From an uncultured Methylobacillus sp. (GTDB taxonomy: Bacteria; Pseudomonadota; Gammaproteobacteria; Burkholderiales; Methylophilaceae), in the NCBI GenBank assembly GCA_946481235.1, contig CAMLME010000032.1, forward strand, positions 1 through 13,733: a DNA stretch of 13,733 nt, written 5' to 3'. The notes under the pieces are model-generated. The model saw only the letters and a list, made by a program, of their open reading frames with translations, made no database searches and was not told the DNA's origin. Each line of letters starts with the position of its first letter. Position 1 is the stretch's first letter. This document shows, piece by piece, positions 6,040 through 13,695 of the stretch. The position numbers and the translations under genes are program-made.

Positions 6040-6680
6040 CACTTTTCTCCTGCTGCGGGCGACGCAAACAGTTCGTCGCGATGCACTTCGTAGTATTTCA
6101 ATGCCTTGTGCACGGCCCTCACCACCGCACGCGGCGTAATCGTTGCGCCGGCCATGTAGTCGAAACTGCCGCCGTCCTTCTTTACCTTCCAGGCATCATC
6201 TGCCTTTTTGGCAAGGGATTGCTCATCAAAGTTCTTGATCCAGTTGCCGTGGGCGATGTCGATGTAATCGCCCAGCCCCGGCGTTTCCTTGTGCGCCAGA
6301 ACGCGCACGCCGGCTATCGTGCCATCGACGCGAACAGCCACGAGCAGCTTGATGTCGCCGCTATACCCGTCCGGCGCGTTGGCTTCGAGAATCACCGCCG
6401 ACGGCTGCCCCGCCAGGCGCGCTCGGTAGGCCAGCGTTTCCTCGCGGTTACCCAGTTCGCCGCCCGCAGCGACGACCGCGACATCCTTGAGCAGATCATT
6501 GTCATGCAAACCGGCGGGCAGCACCTGTTGGAACAGCTCAAGCTTGGCCTGCCGCTCGCTCTCGAGGATGGGCGCGCGCGTGGCAAAGAAAGCAGAGGTC
6601 AGCATCAGCGTGCCCAGCACGGTGAAGCCGATCATGATGCCGGTCGTTGTCAGCGTATGCTTCAGCGTCGTTTCGCTCAT
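6039..6680 (-). CDS. rnfG: Rnf/Rsx complex subunit G (covalent FMN protein)
   Basis: This 213-residue protein has one N-terminal transmembrane helix (about 13-33) and a periplasmic FMN-binding domain. HKETPGLGDYI (130-140) is the typical core motif. The flavin attachment site reads D174-YM-A-G-A-T180, so Thr180 should carry FMN by a phosphodiester bond made by ApbE. The usual site is D-x2-(S/T)-G-A-T; here Ala replaces the Ser/Thr, a minor departure. No apbE gene is in the window. Its ATG overlaps the rnfD stop by 4 nt and its stop overlaps the rnfE start. In the complex, it passes electrons within the membrane-bound flavin chain. Confidence 0.95.
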   Translation of the reverse strand: MSETTLKHTLTTTGIMIGFTVLGTLMLTSAFFATRAPILESERQAKLELFQQVLPAGLHDNDLLKDVAVVAAGGELGNREETLAYRARLAGQPSAVILEANAPDGYSGDIKLLVAVRVDGTIAGVRVLAHKETPGLGDYIDIAHGNWIKNFDEQSLAKKADDAWKVKKDGGSFDYMAGATITPRAVVRAVHKALKYYEVHRDELFASPAAGEK

Positions 6681-7699
6681 GACTTTTCATGTCCGAATAC
6701 GCGCGGCTGGGTATAGGCATCGATCAGCGGCACGCACAGGTTCATCAACAATACGGCAAACGCCACCCCATCGGGATAGCCGCCGTAAGCACGGATCACC
6801 CAGGTCAGCACGCCGATGGAGGCAGCGAAGATCAGCTTGCCGCGGGGCGTGGTCGGGCCGCTTACCGGATCGGTAGCGATGAAAAACGCGCACAGCATCG
6901 CCGCACCGCCGAACAAATGGAAAGCCGGTGAAGCATAGTGCTGCGGATCGACGACGTAAAAGATGCCTGAAATCGCTGCCAGCCCGCCGAGAAAAGCCGC
7001 CGGGATATGCCAGGTGATGATGCGCTGCTGCACCAGATACAAACCGCCCAGCAGGTACGCGCCCGCAACGATCTCGCCGCCTTTGGCGCCGAGCACGCCG
7101 AATACCGGCGCTTGGCGGATGTCCGCCATCGCATGCTCTAGCTTGAGCTGGGTCTTGAGGTAATCCAGCGGCGTCGCCGTGCTGATCGCATCGAGTTGCA
7201 CGCCCGCCGGCAAAATCCGTCCGAAGATGTACGCCAGTTGATCGCTGAAGGACAGCTTGGCCTGGGCCAGCTCCAGCGGCGCGGGCCATTGCGTCATGAT
7301 GACCGGGAAGGAAATCAGCAATACCGCGTAGCCTATCATCGCCGGATTGAACGGGTTGTAGCCCAGCCCGCCATACAGCTGCTTGGCGACCACAATCGCG
7401 AACAATGTGCCGACGACCACCAGCCACCATGGCGCCAGCGGCGGCAGGGCCAACGCCAGCAGCCATGCCGTCACCAGGGCGCTGTTATCGGAAAGGAACG
7501 GCCAGATCGGACGGCGGCGCAGCTTTAGCATCAGCGCCTCGGCTGCCAATGCGGTCACCGATGCCAAGGCCAGCGTAATCAGGATCCCACTGCCGAAAAG
7601 CCAGACATAGGCAGCAATTCCTGGCACCAGCGCAAGCAGTACCTTGAGCATGATCATGCTCACCGACGTGCTTCCGGTGATATAGGGAGGTGCACTCAT
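6677..7699 (-). CDS. rnfD: Rnf/Rsx complex membrane subunit D (covalent FMN protein)
   Basis: This 340-residue polytopic membrane protein of the NqrB/RnfD family has about nine hydrophobic segments. It starts SAPPYITGSTSVSMIML, the usual cytoplasmic start with the SVS motif. KQLYGGLGYNPFNPAMIGY (106-124) is a family hallmark. D170-AI-S-T-A-T176 is the flavinylation site, with Thr176 the expected FMN-bearing residue. It carries electrons between periplasmic-side RnfG and the other membrane subunits and is linked to ion translocation. Its ATG overlaps the rnfC stop by one base (TGATG), with AGGA 6 nt upstream. Length is in the normal range. Confidence 0.96.
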   Translation of the reverse strand: MSAPPYITGSTSVSMIMLKVLLALVPGIAAYVWLFGSGILITLALASVTALAAEALMLKLRRRPIWPFLSDNSALVTAWLLALALPPLAPWWLVVVGTLFAIVVAKQLYGGLGYNPFNPAMIGYAVLLISFPVIMTQWPAPLELAQAKLSFSDQLAYIFGRILPAGVQLDAISTATPLDYLKTQLKLEHAMADIRQAPVFGVLGAKGGEIVAGAYLLGGLYLVQQRIITWHIPAAFLGGLAAISGIFYVVDPQHYASPAFHLFGGAAMLCAFFIATDPVSGPTTPRGKLIFAASIGVLTWVIRAYGGYPDGVAFAVLLMNLCVPLIDAYTQPRVFGHEKS

Positions 7700-9351
7700 C
7701 AGTTTTCCTGTTTTTCTTGTACCGGATTGCCGGCTGCGGATTGTTCGGAAGTTGCTTCGGCGCGGCGCGCGTCGATGGCAGCCACTTCCGCCTGCGCAGC
7801 GGCTGGCAAATCCTCGGTGTTTTTGGGCGCGATTTCAGCCTTTTGCGCCTTGGCACGCTCCATCGCCGCTGCGATCGCGGCCTTCTTGGCCTCATCCGCC
7901 TCGGAGCTTTCAGTTTTTGCACCTGCCGCGCGCTGCGCATGTTTCGCTGCGCGCTCCTGTTTTTCACGCTCGATGCGCGCCAGACGGAACTCGTTGCGCT
8001 CACGCGCCAGGTTGGCGGCCTGCTTGGCCTTGTCCTGCGCGATGATCTCGCTCTTGGCAAAACGGTAGTACTGCACCAGCGGAATATGACTGGGGCACAC
8101 GTAGTTGCAGCAGCCGCACTCGATGCAATCGAATACCTTGTAATCGCGTGCCTTTTCGAGGTTCTGCGACTTGGCGAACCAATAGAGTTCCTGCGGCTGC
8201 AAATTGACCGGGCACGCATCGGCACAACGTGTGCAACGAATGCACGGCAGCGCCGGCGGCTGGGCCGGGAACATGCGCGGCGCGGAGGCGATGATGCAAT
8301 TAGTTGCCTTGACCACCGGCACATGAATCGATGGCAGGTTGAAACCCATCATCGGGCCGCCCATCACAAAACCATCAGTATCGCTGCCGGCGCCACCAGC
8401 CGCCTGCACCAGCTCGTCGATGGCCAAGCCCAGCGGCACCTCGAAATTACCGGGACGCGCGACGTTCCCGGTAACGGTCACGATGCGCGAAATTACCGGT
8501 TCGCCGAAATTCACGAAACGATGCACGGTATAAGCAGTCGCCACATTGAAGCATTGCACGCCGATTTCAGTCGGCAACTTACCGCTCGGTACTTCCCGTC
8601 CGGTCAATACCTTGATGAGCTGCTTGGCGCCGCCGCCGGGATACAGCGTAGGGACCTCGATGACTTCAATGGCAATTGCACTTTTCGCACAGGCAGCACG
8701 CATCGCGGCAGCGGCCTCGGGCTTGTTGTCCTCGATGCCGACCATGCAGCGCGGCGCGCCCAGCAGGTATTGCATGATTTCGATGCCGCGCACGACCTCT
8801 TCGGCGCGTTCGCGCATCAGTCGGTCGTCACAGGTGATATAAGGTTCACACTCCGCGCCGTTAAGGATCAGCGTGGCGACCGGATGCCGTGCGTCTTCCC
8901 GCAGCTTGACGTGCGAAGGAAAGGTCGCGCCGCCTAGCCCGACTACACCGGCGTCTCGAAGACGCGCAATGACATCTGCTTTTGGCAACGCCCGGAAATC
9001 CAGCGGCTGGCGCTCGATCCAGCGATCCTCACCATCCGCCTCCAGCGTGATGCAGTGATCAGGAAGACCGGAGGCATGCGGGATCAGCTGCTCTTCTATA
9101 GCGGCGATGGTGCCCGAGGTCGGCGCATGTACGGCAGCGGAAATCATGCCGTCAGCTATCGCCAGCAACTGGCCCTTCAGGACCCTGTCTCCGACCGCCA
9201 CCTGCAGCTTGGAAATATTGCCGACATGCTGGCGCAGCGGCAACACAAGGCGCCGGGGCATGGAAACCGTGACAATCGGCGTATTGGCCGACTCAAGCTT
9301 ATGCTGCGGCGGATGAACGCCGCCGTTGAATTTGAATAATCGGGAAATCAT
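7699..9351 (-). CDS. rnfC: Rnf/Rsx complex subunit C (NADH-side Fe-S flavoprotein)
   Basis: This 550-residue peripheral subunit carries the NAD(H) and FMN site. The N-terminus has [23 protein letters not shown] (138-149) and [11 protein letters not shown] (163-173) are the nucleotide/flavin-binding motifs shared with NuoF. Two ferredoxin-type clusters are complete: C370-x2-C373-x2-C376-x3-C380-P and C409-x2-C412-x2-C415-x3-C419-P. The last ~115 residues are a low-complexity, Ala/Lys/Glu/Arg-rich, probably coiled-coil tail. E. coli RsxC has a longer repetitive tail (about 740 residues in all), so this is a shorter version. I start at the ATG at 9351, which overlaps the rnfB stop by 4 nt (ATGA). 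An open frame reaching further upstream only repeats rnfB sequence in another frame. Confidence 0.96.
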   Translation of the reverse strand: MISRLFKFNGGVHPPQHKLESANTPIVTVSMPRRLVLPLRQHVGNISKLQVAVGDRVLKGQLLAIADGMISAAVHAPTSGTIAAIEEQLIPHASGLPDHCITLEADGEDRWIERQPLDFRALPKADVIARLRDAGVVGLGGATFPSHVKLREDARHPVATLILNGAECEPYITCDDRLMRERAEEVVRGIEIMQYLLGAPRCMVGIEDNKPEAAAAMRAACAKSAIAIEVIEVPTLYPGGGAKQLIKVLTGREVPSGKLPTEIGVQCFNVATAYTVHRFVNFGEPVISRIVTVTGNVARPGNFEVPLGLAIDELVQAAGGAGSDTDGFVMGGPMMGFNLPSIHVPVVKATNCIIASAPRMFPAQPPALPCIRCTRCADACPVNLQPQELYWFAKSQNLEKARDYKVFDCIECGCCNYVCPSHIPLVQYYRFAKSEIIAQDKAKQAANLARERNEFRLARIEREKQERAAKHAQRAAGAKTESSEADEAKKAAIAAAMERAKAQKAEIAPKNTEDLPAAAQAEVAAIDARRAEATSEQSAAGNPVQEKQEN

Positions 9352-9899
9352 GCGGTTTGCTTGAGTTCGTAGACGGGGTAGCGCCATTTCCAGGTGGCGA
9401 CGGACTCCCCGATGGGTTCCATGCTGATGCAATCGACCGGGCAAGGTGCGAGACATAGTTCGCAACCGGTACATTCGGATGCGATCACCGTGTGCATATG
9501 CTTGGCAGCGCCGAGAATGGCATCAACGGGGCAAGCCTGGATGCATAACGTGCAGCCGATGCACAGGTTTTCGTCGATCACCGCGACCGATTTCGGCTTG
9601 GGCAAACCGTGCTCGGCATTGAGCGGCTTGGGCTCCACACCCAGGAGATCGGCCAATGCACGCATGCCGCTATCGCCGCCCGGCGGACATTGATTGATAT
9701 CCGCTTCGCCCTTGGCAATCGCGGTCGCATAAGGTTTGCAGCCGGGATAGCCACACTGCCCGCACTGCGTCTGCGGCAGGATGGCATCGATCTTGTCGAC
9801 CAGGGGATCGCCTTCAACCTTGAATTTAAGCGCGGAATAACCGAGCACGAGGCCCAGCAGCAGGGCCAGGCCCAGCATCACCAACAGGGCTGTCAGCAT
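9348..9899 (-). CDS. rnfB: Rnf/Rsx complex subunit B (ferredoxin-type entry subunit)
   Basis: This 183-residue protein has an N-terminal membrane anchor (about 2-22) and a cytoplasmic Fe-S part. The Fe-S binding domain has C46-x2-C49-x4-C54-x16-C71 (CGQCGYPGC). Two [4Fe-4S] ferredoxin motifs follow: C113-x2-C116-x2-C119-x3-C123-P and C143-x2-C146-x2-C149-x3-C153-P. It accepts electrons from or donates them to ferredoxin or flavodoxin and passes them on in the complex. The start forms TAATG with the rnfA stop. No cluster ligand is missing, and length matches the short proteobacterial type. Confidence 0.97.
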   Translation of the reverse strand: MLTALLVMLGLALLLGLVLGYSALKFKVEGDPLVDKIDAILPQTQCGQCGYPGCKPYATAIAKGEADINQCPPGGDSGMRALADLLGVEPKPLNAEHGLPKPKSVAVIDENLCIGCTLCIQACPVDAILGAAKHMHTVIASECTGCELCLAPCPVDCISMEPIGESVATWKWRYPVYELKQTA

Positions 9900-10477
9900 T
9901 ATCGGATCAACCCCGCAAAACCCATGAAGGCAAGGCTCATTAGTCCGGCAGTTACCATCGCAATGGCAGAGCCCTGAAATGACGCCGGCACATCGGCGGC
10001 TTCCAGGCGCTCGCGCATCGACGCGAACAGCACCAGCACCAGCGAGAAGCCGACAGCACCGCCAAAACCGAACAGCAGGGACTCCATGAAATTATGATCG
10101 GCCTGAACGTTGAGCAGCGGGATCCCCAGCACCGCGCAGTTGGTCGTAATCAAGGGCAGGTAAACGCCGAGCGACTGATACAGCACTGGGCTGGTTTTCT
10201 CGATCACCATTTCAGTGAACTGCACCACACCGGCGATCACCACAATGAAGGACAAGGTCCGAAGGTAGAAAAGATCGGTGCCCAGCAGGTACTCATTGAT
10301 GAGATAACTGCTGCCGGAGCCCAGCGTCAGCACGAACGTGGTCGCAGCGCCCATGGCAATGGAGGTTTCCAGTTTCTTGGAAACGCCCATAAAGGGGCAC
10401 AGCCCCAGTATCTTGACCAGCACGATGTTGTTGACCAGTATCGTGCCGACCAGGATCAGGATGTAACTCTCAACCAT
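9899..10477 (-). CDS. rnfA: Rnf/Rsx complex membrane subunit A
   Basis: This 192-residue integral membrane protein has six hydrophobic segments, as expected for RnfA/Nqr[21 protein letters not shown] (15-34) and [12 protein letters not shown] (107-118) are the hallmark motifs. Cys27 and Cys114 are the presumed Fe-S ligands shared with RnfE. It is the first gene of rnfABCDGE. The start aligns with the usual RnfA start, but there is no good Shine-Dalgarno in front of it. A promoter-like sequence lies about 30-58 bp upstream, which would give a 5' leader of only about 22 nt. Confidence 0.96.
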   Translation of the reverse strand: MVESYILILVGTILVNNIVLVKILGLCPFMGVSKKLETSIAMGAATTFVLTLGSGSSYLINEYLLGTDLFYLRTLSFIVVIAGVVQFTEMVIEKTSPVLYQSLGVYLPLITTNCAVLGIPLLNVQADHNFMESLLFGFGGAVGFSLVLVLFASMRERLEAADVPASFQGSAIAMVTAGLMSLAFMGFAGLIR

Positions 10478-10506
10478 GAACTGTCAGTATCGGAGGTAAA
10501 TGTCGA

Positions 10507-10535
10507 ATTATCCTCTGCGGCGAGGATTCATTCAA
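10507..10535 (-). promoter_or_regulatory. Predicted sigma-70 promoter of the rnf operon
   Basis: On the minus strand TTGAAT (10530-10535) and GATAAT (10507-10512) are separated by exactly 17 nt. They match the -35 and -10 consensus in 4/6 and 5/6 positions. Transcription would start near 10500, about 22 nt before rnfA. The spacer contains a dyad (separate entry). This is prediction from sequence only. Confidence 0.55.
10510..10527. repeat. Inverted repeat between the -35 and -10 of the rnf promoter (candidate operator)
   Basis: ATCCTC and GAGGAT are perfect 6-bp inverted arms around TGCGGC. The dyad occupies the promoter spacer and the edge of the -10 box, a common place for a repressor or a MerR-type activator. 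I do not recognise a specific regulator. Chance occurrence is possible. Confidence 0.35.
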
Positions 10536-10652
10536 TATCAAAGGCACTCTCTGAAGCCTATATTTACAAGGATCAAAGCGACAAATCCAGAAGGTCGGCG
10601 CGGCCGATATGTAAAGAGATGTCATAGATTATTTTTCAACATCCATTTCGGT

Positions 10653-10658
10653 TAGAAT
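10653..10658 (+). promoter_or_regulatory. Possible -10 element of dapA
   Basis: TAGAAT matches the -10 consensus in five of six positions. It is followed by a G/C-containing discriminator and lies 35 bp before the dapA ATG at 10693. There is no good -35 at the correct distance (the region is T-rich), so this is a weak prediction. Confidence 0.35.
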
Positions 10659-10692
10659 AACGCGGTTTATCAATCAAGTTATCAGGTAGAAC

Positions 10693-11568
10693 ATGCTGAA
10701 AGGCAGCCTTGTTGCCATCGTCACGCCGATGCACGCGGATGGTACGTTGGATCTCGCATCACTGCGCTCGCTCATCGATTTTCATATTGACCAGGGAACC
10801 GACGGCATTGTCATCGTCGGCACCACCGGCGAATCGCCCACTGTCGATTTCGATGAGCATTGCCTGCTCATTCGTACAACGGTAGAGCAAGCAGCCGGAA
10901 GGTTGCCGGTCATTGCCGGCACCGGCGCCAACTGCACACGCGAAGCGATCGAGCTGACGCAGCAGGCCAAGGAGGCCGGCGCAGACGCATGCCTGCTGGT
11001 CGCCCCCTACTACAACAAGCCGATGCAGGAAGGGCTGTACCAGCACTTCAAGGCCATCGCCGAAGCGGTAGACATCCCGCAGATTCTTTACAACGTTCCC
11101 GGCCGAACAGGCTGCGACATCGCCAACGACACCACCCTACGCCTTGCCGCCATCCCCAATATCGTGGGCATCAAGGACGCCACCGGGAATATCGAACGCG
11201 GCACCGACCTGCTGCGCCGCGCACCGGCCGACTTTGCAGTGTATAGCGGCGACGATGCATCATCGCTGGCATTGATGCTGCTCGGTGGCCATGGCACCAT
11301 TTCCGTGACCGCCAACGTGGCACCGAAGCTGATGCACGAAATGTGCGCCGCCGCTTTTGCCGGCAACCTTACATTGGCGCGCGACATCAACCGCAAGCTG
11401 TTCCCGCTGCATCAAAAGCTGTTCATCGAAGCCAACCCGATCCCGGCCAAGTGGGTATTGGCCGAAATGGGGCTGATCAAGCATGGGATACGGCTGCCGT
11501 TGACACCATTGGCAACTCAACATCACGAAACCTTGCGCGACGCGATGCGAAGCGCTGAAATCATTTAA
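10693..11568 (+). CDS. dapA: 4-Hydroxy-tetrahydrodipicolinate synthase
   Basis: This 291-residue TIM-barrel aldolase condenses pyruvate with aspartate semialdehyde, the first committed step to diaminopimelate and lysine. The opening GSLVAIVTPM is typical. The key residues of the family are all present: Thr44-Thr45 in GTTGES, Tyr133 and Arg138 in YNVPGRTG, and the Schiff-base Lys161 in VGIKDATG. Length equals the family norm (about 292). The start is preceded by CAGGTAG at suitable distance. It is followed 13 nt later by bamC, an arrangement common in beta- and gammaproteobacteria. Cytoplasmic. It diverges from the rnf operon. Confidence 0.97.
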   Translation: MLKGSLVAIVTPMHADGTLDLASLRSLIDFHIDQGTDGIVIVGTTGESPTVDFDEHCLLIRTTVEQAAGRLPVIAGTGANCTREAIELTQQAKEAGADACLLVAPYYNKPMQEGLYQHFKAIAEAVDIPQILYNVPGRTGCDIANDTTLRLAAIPNIVGIKDATGNIERGTDLLRRAPADFAVYSGDDASSLALMLLGGHGTISVTANVAPKLMHEMCAAAFAGNLTLARDINRKLFPLHQKLFIEANPIPAKWVLAEMGLIKHGIRLPLTPLATQHHETLRDAMRSAEII

Positions 11569-11581
11569 CGCAGGAAACCGC

Positions 11582-12853
11582 ATGATCACTCAAAAAGCTC
11601 GTTTCTATCTCGTTTCATTGATGACCATACTGGCTCTGGCCGGATGCGACTCCATCCCGTTCATCGACACCACATCGGACTACAAGGGTGCAGGTCGCGG
11701 CAAGCCGCTGGAAGTGCCTCCCGACCTGACCTCGGCATCGTCTTCCGATACCTACAATGTGCCGGGAAGCGCCACCTATTCACAATACAGCGAAGGCCAG
11801 GGTCAACAGGAGGATCAAACAGAAAAAATCCTGCCAACCTCTGACAGCGTGAAGATGGAGCGCGCCGGCTCGCAGCGCTGGCTGGTCGTGCAAGCGCCAC
11901 CTGAAAAAATATGGCCGATCGTGCGCGAATTCTGGAACGAACTGGGCTTTGCTGTGCGTACCGAAAATCCACAAACAGGCGTAATGGAAACCGAATGGGT
12001 AGACCCCTCGGACCTGACCAAGGACAAGGAAGGCAATTACCTGGATAAATTCCAGGGTTGGCTGGACAAGCTCAACGCATTGAGCAGCCGCCAGAAGTTC
12101 CGCACCCGCCTCGACCGCGGCACCGAGGAAGAAACGACCGAAATCTACATGAGCCACCGCTCCGTCAGTGACGTCCCCGATGATGGCAAACACCGCGTTC
12201 GTACCATCTACGGCGAAATAGAAACCGGCTACAAAAACGAAGATTTCGACAAGAAAAAAGGCAGCAAGGAGGCGCGCGCCATTGCCGAAGACATCGATGC
12301 CGAACTGCTGCGCCGCCTGATGGTAAGGCTGGGCGTGGAAGAGCAGAAATCGCATGCCATCATGGCATCCGCCAGTACGGAAAAACGCGCGTCGTTCGAG
12401 CAGGACAAGAAAGGCAATGGCAAACTGATCGTCAATGATCCGTTTGATCGCGCATGGCGCCGTGTCGGCCTGGCGCTGGATCGCATCGGCTTCGTCGTGG
12501 AAGACCGCGATCGTTCCCGAGGCATTTATTATGTGCGCTACTCCGACGTCAGCATCGATGATCCCCAGTCGGAAACGAAAAAGAAAGGTCTGCTGGACTC
12601 CTTGAAGTTCTGGGGTGACGATGAGGAAGAAATGCCCAAGGCTCCCGCCAAGAAGGAAGAGAAAGGCCTGACCGACAAGCTCAAGTTCTGGGGCGATGAC
12701 AAGGACAAGGCCGAGCGCGAAAAACAATATCGCATTCAGATTGGCCGCGGCGAAGAAACCAGCGATGTGATCGTGACCGACCAGAACGGCCAGGTTGATA
12801 CCTCACCCACAGCCAACCGCATTCTGGCCATGCTCTTCGACCAACTGAAGTAA
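11582..12853 (+). CDS. bamC: Outer-membrane protein assembly factor BamC (lipoprotein)
   Basis: This 423-residue lipoprotein has its lipobox LALAGC at residues 17-22 (lipidation at Cys22). The unstructured N-terminal stretch has DYKGAGRGKPLEVPPDLTS (33-51), the region that binds BamD in E. coli. Two helix-grip domains follow, the first around WLVVQAPPEKIWPIVREFW and the second around DPFDRAWRRVGLALDRIGFV. It is a component of the BAM complex at the outer membrane. E. coli BamC has 344 residues. The extra length lies partly in a charged insert within the C-terminal domain that holds a repeated KGLxDxLKFWGDD motif (335-347 and 361-373). A good Shine-Dalgarno, AGGAAA, precedes the ATG. Its stop overlaps the next gene's start in TAATG. 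Confidence 0.9.
   Translation: MITQKARFYLVSLMTILALAGCDSIPFIDTTSDYKGAGRGKPLEVPPDLTSASSSDTYNVPGSATYSQYSEGQGQQEDQTEKILPTSDSVKMERAGSQRWLVVQAPPEKIWPIVREFWNELGFAVRTENPQTGVMETEWVDPSDLTKDKEGNYLDKFQGWLDKLNALSSRQKFRTRLDRGTEEETTEIYMSHRSVSDVPDDGKHRVRTIYGEIETGYKNEDFDKKKGSKEARAIAEDIDAELLRRLMVRLGVEEQKSHAIMASASTEKRASFEQDKKGNGKLIVNDPFDRAWRRVGLALDRIGFVVEDRDRSRGIYYVRYSDVSIDDPQSETKKKGLLDSLKFWGDDEEEMPKAPAKKEEKGLTDKLKFWGDDKDKAEREKQYRIQIGRGEETSDVIVTDQNGQVDTSPTANRILAMLFDQLK
12583..12700 (+). repeat. Duplicated KGLxDxLKFWGDD motif inside bamC
   Basis: Residues 335-347 and 361-373 share the pattern K-G-L-x-D-x-L-K-F-W-G-D-D with a 26-residue period. They are linked by an acidic/lysine-rich spacer. Codons differ at many third positions (for example GGT/GGC and GAC/GAT), so the duplication is old and kept at protein level. 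The segment sits in the C-terminal helix-grip domain as an insertion. Confidence 0.6.
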
Positions 12854-13626
12854 TGCGCTTTGCATCCCTCGGCAGCGGTAGTGCCGGCAACGCCCTGGTG
12901 GCGGAAGCCGGCACTACGCGGCTGATGGTGGATTGCGGATTCGGGTTACGCGAAACTGAACAACGCCTCGCCCGGCTTGGGCTATCTCCGCAAGACCTCG
13001 ACGGCATCCTTGTCACACACGAGCATGACGACCACGCCGGCGGGGTTTTTCGTTTTGCAGCAAAACACAACGTCACCGTCTGGATTACCCACGGAACACT
13101 TCGCGCCGCTCAGCGCTACGTTCCTGATGGATTCCGGGCTCCACTGATGGTCATCGACAGCCATACCTGCTTTTCGGTTGGCGGCCTCGAAGTACATCCC
13201 TTTCCAGTTCCGCACGATGCAGGCGAACCCGTGCAATATGTGTTATCCGATGGAGCGCGCAAGCTAGGCGTACTGACCGACACCGGCAGCAGCACGCCAC
13301 ATATCGAACATATGCTGACCGGATGCCACGCGCTGGTGCTGGAATGCAACCACGACCTGGACATGCTGATGAACGGGCCTTATGCCTGGCCGCTCAAGCA
13401 GCGCGTAAGGAGCCGGCAAGGCCATCTGGATAATGCGACGTCGGCAGAATTGCTGGGGAAGCTGGATAATAGCAAGCTGCAGCACTTGATCGCGGCTCAT
13501 TTGAGCGAGAAGAACAATACCCCTGCGCTGGCGGTAAATGCGCTGGCTGAGGTTATGTGTTGCGAGAAGGACTGGATAGGAGTGGCGACGCAGGCCGAAG
13601 GCTTCGACTGGCGGCAGATCGCTTAG
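12853..13626 (+). CDS. MBL-fold metallohydrolase (YycJ/WalJ-like)
   Basis: This 257-residue metallo-beta-lactamase-fold protein begins MRFASLGSGSAGNALVAEAG, the typical start of the YycJ-like subfamily. Metal-binding motif THEHDDH gives H56, H58, D60 and H61. Further likely ligands are H121 (PVPHDA), D143 (LTDTG) and H216 (IAAHLSEKNN). GHLDNATSAELL (190-201) matches the subfamily's GHLSN-type signature. YycJ relatives have been linked to nuclease activity on DNA, but the substrate here is not known. The ATG overlaps the bamC stop by one base, so it is translationally coupled and co-transcribed with dapA-bamC. A terminator follows 23 bp after the stop. Cytoplasmic. Confidence 0.88.
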   Translation: MRFASLGSGSAGNALVAEAGTTRLMVDCGFGLRETEQRLARLGLSPQDLDGILVTHEHDDHAGGVFRFAAKHNVTVWITHGTLRAAQRYVPDGFRAPLMVIDSHTCFSVGGLEVHPFPVPHDAGEPVQYVLSDGARKLGVLTDTGSSTPHIEHMLTGCHALVLECNHDLDMLMNGPYAWPLKQRVRSRQGHLDNATSAELLGKLDNSKLQHLIAAHLSEKNNTPALAVNALAEVMCCEKDWIGVATQAEGFDWRQIA

Positions 13627-13649
13627 CCCAGTCAGTACTGCAGACAAAC

Positions 13650-13674
13650 AAAAAGCCGGCTAAGCCGGCTTTTT
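13650..13674. terminator. Bidirectional Rho-independent terminator
   Basis: A perfect 11-bp stem (AAAAAGCCGGC / GCCGGCTTTTT) closes on a TAA loop. The A-run and T-run at both ends let it work in both directions. It serves the dapA-bamC-MBL unit on the plus strand and the convergent gene ending at 13696 on the minus strand. Confidence 0.93.
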
Positions 13675-13695
13675 GACGTTCAAGCAATAAAACTA

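Larger units (their letters stand above)
10478..10692. other. Divergent intergenic region between rnfA and dapA
   Basis: This is 215 bp between two divergent genes. It carries the predicted rnf promoter with its dyad, a possible dapA -10 element and the dapA ribosome binding site. A 51-codon plus-strand frame (10500-10655) starts behind a good GGAGG but is rich in rare Arg codons and overlaps both promoters; I do not call it a gene. No tRNA or riboswitch fold is recognised, including no lysine-riboswitch-like leader. Confidence 0.6.

Noticed and set aside
7690..8937. Very long plus-strand open frame (415 codons) opposite rnfC
   Set aside because: It is composed of Arg/His/Leu/Ala-rich sequence mirroring rnfC codons; rnfC has complete Fe-S motifs and coupled neighbours, so this is a shadow.
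9352..9474. N-terminal extension of rnfC by 41 codons
   Set aside because: The extra part lies entirely inside rnfB in another frame and is Arg-rich; the ATG at 9351 overlaps the rnfB stop as ATGA and begins the conserved RnfC sequence.
10478..10692. Lysine riboswitch upstream of dapA
   Set aside because: The leader from the likely start to the ATG is only about 30 nt, far too short for that riboswitch.
11780..12727. Minus-strand open frame of 315 codons opposite bamC, hydrophobic in appearance
   Set aside because: The Phe/Leu/Val richness is the reverse complement of Glu/Lys/Asp codons of bamC; there is no start signal or family motif.
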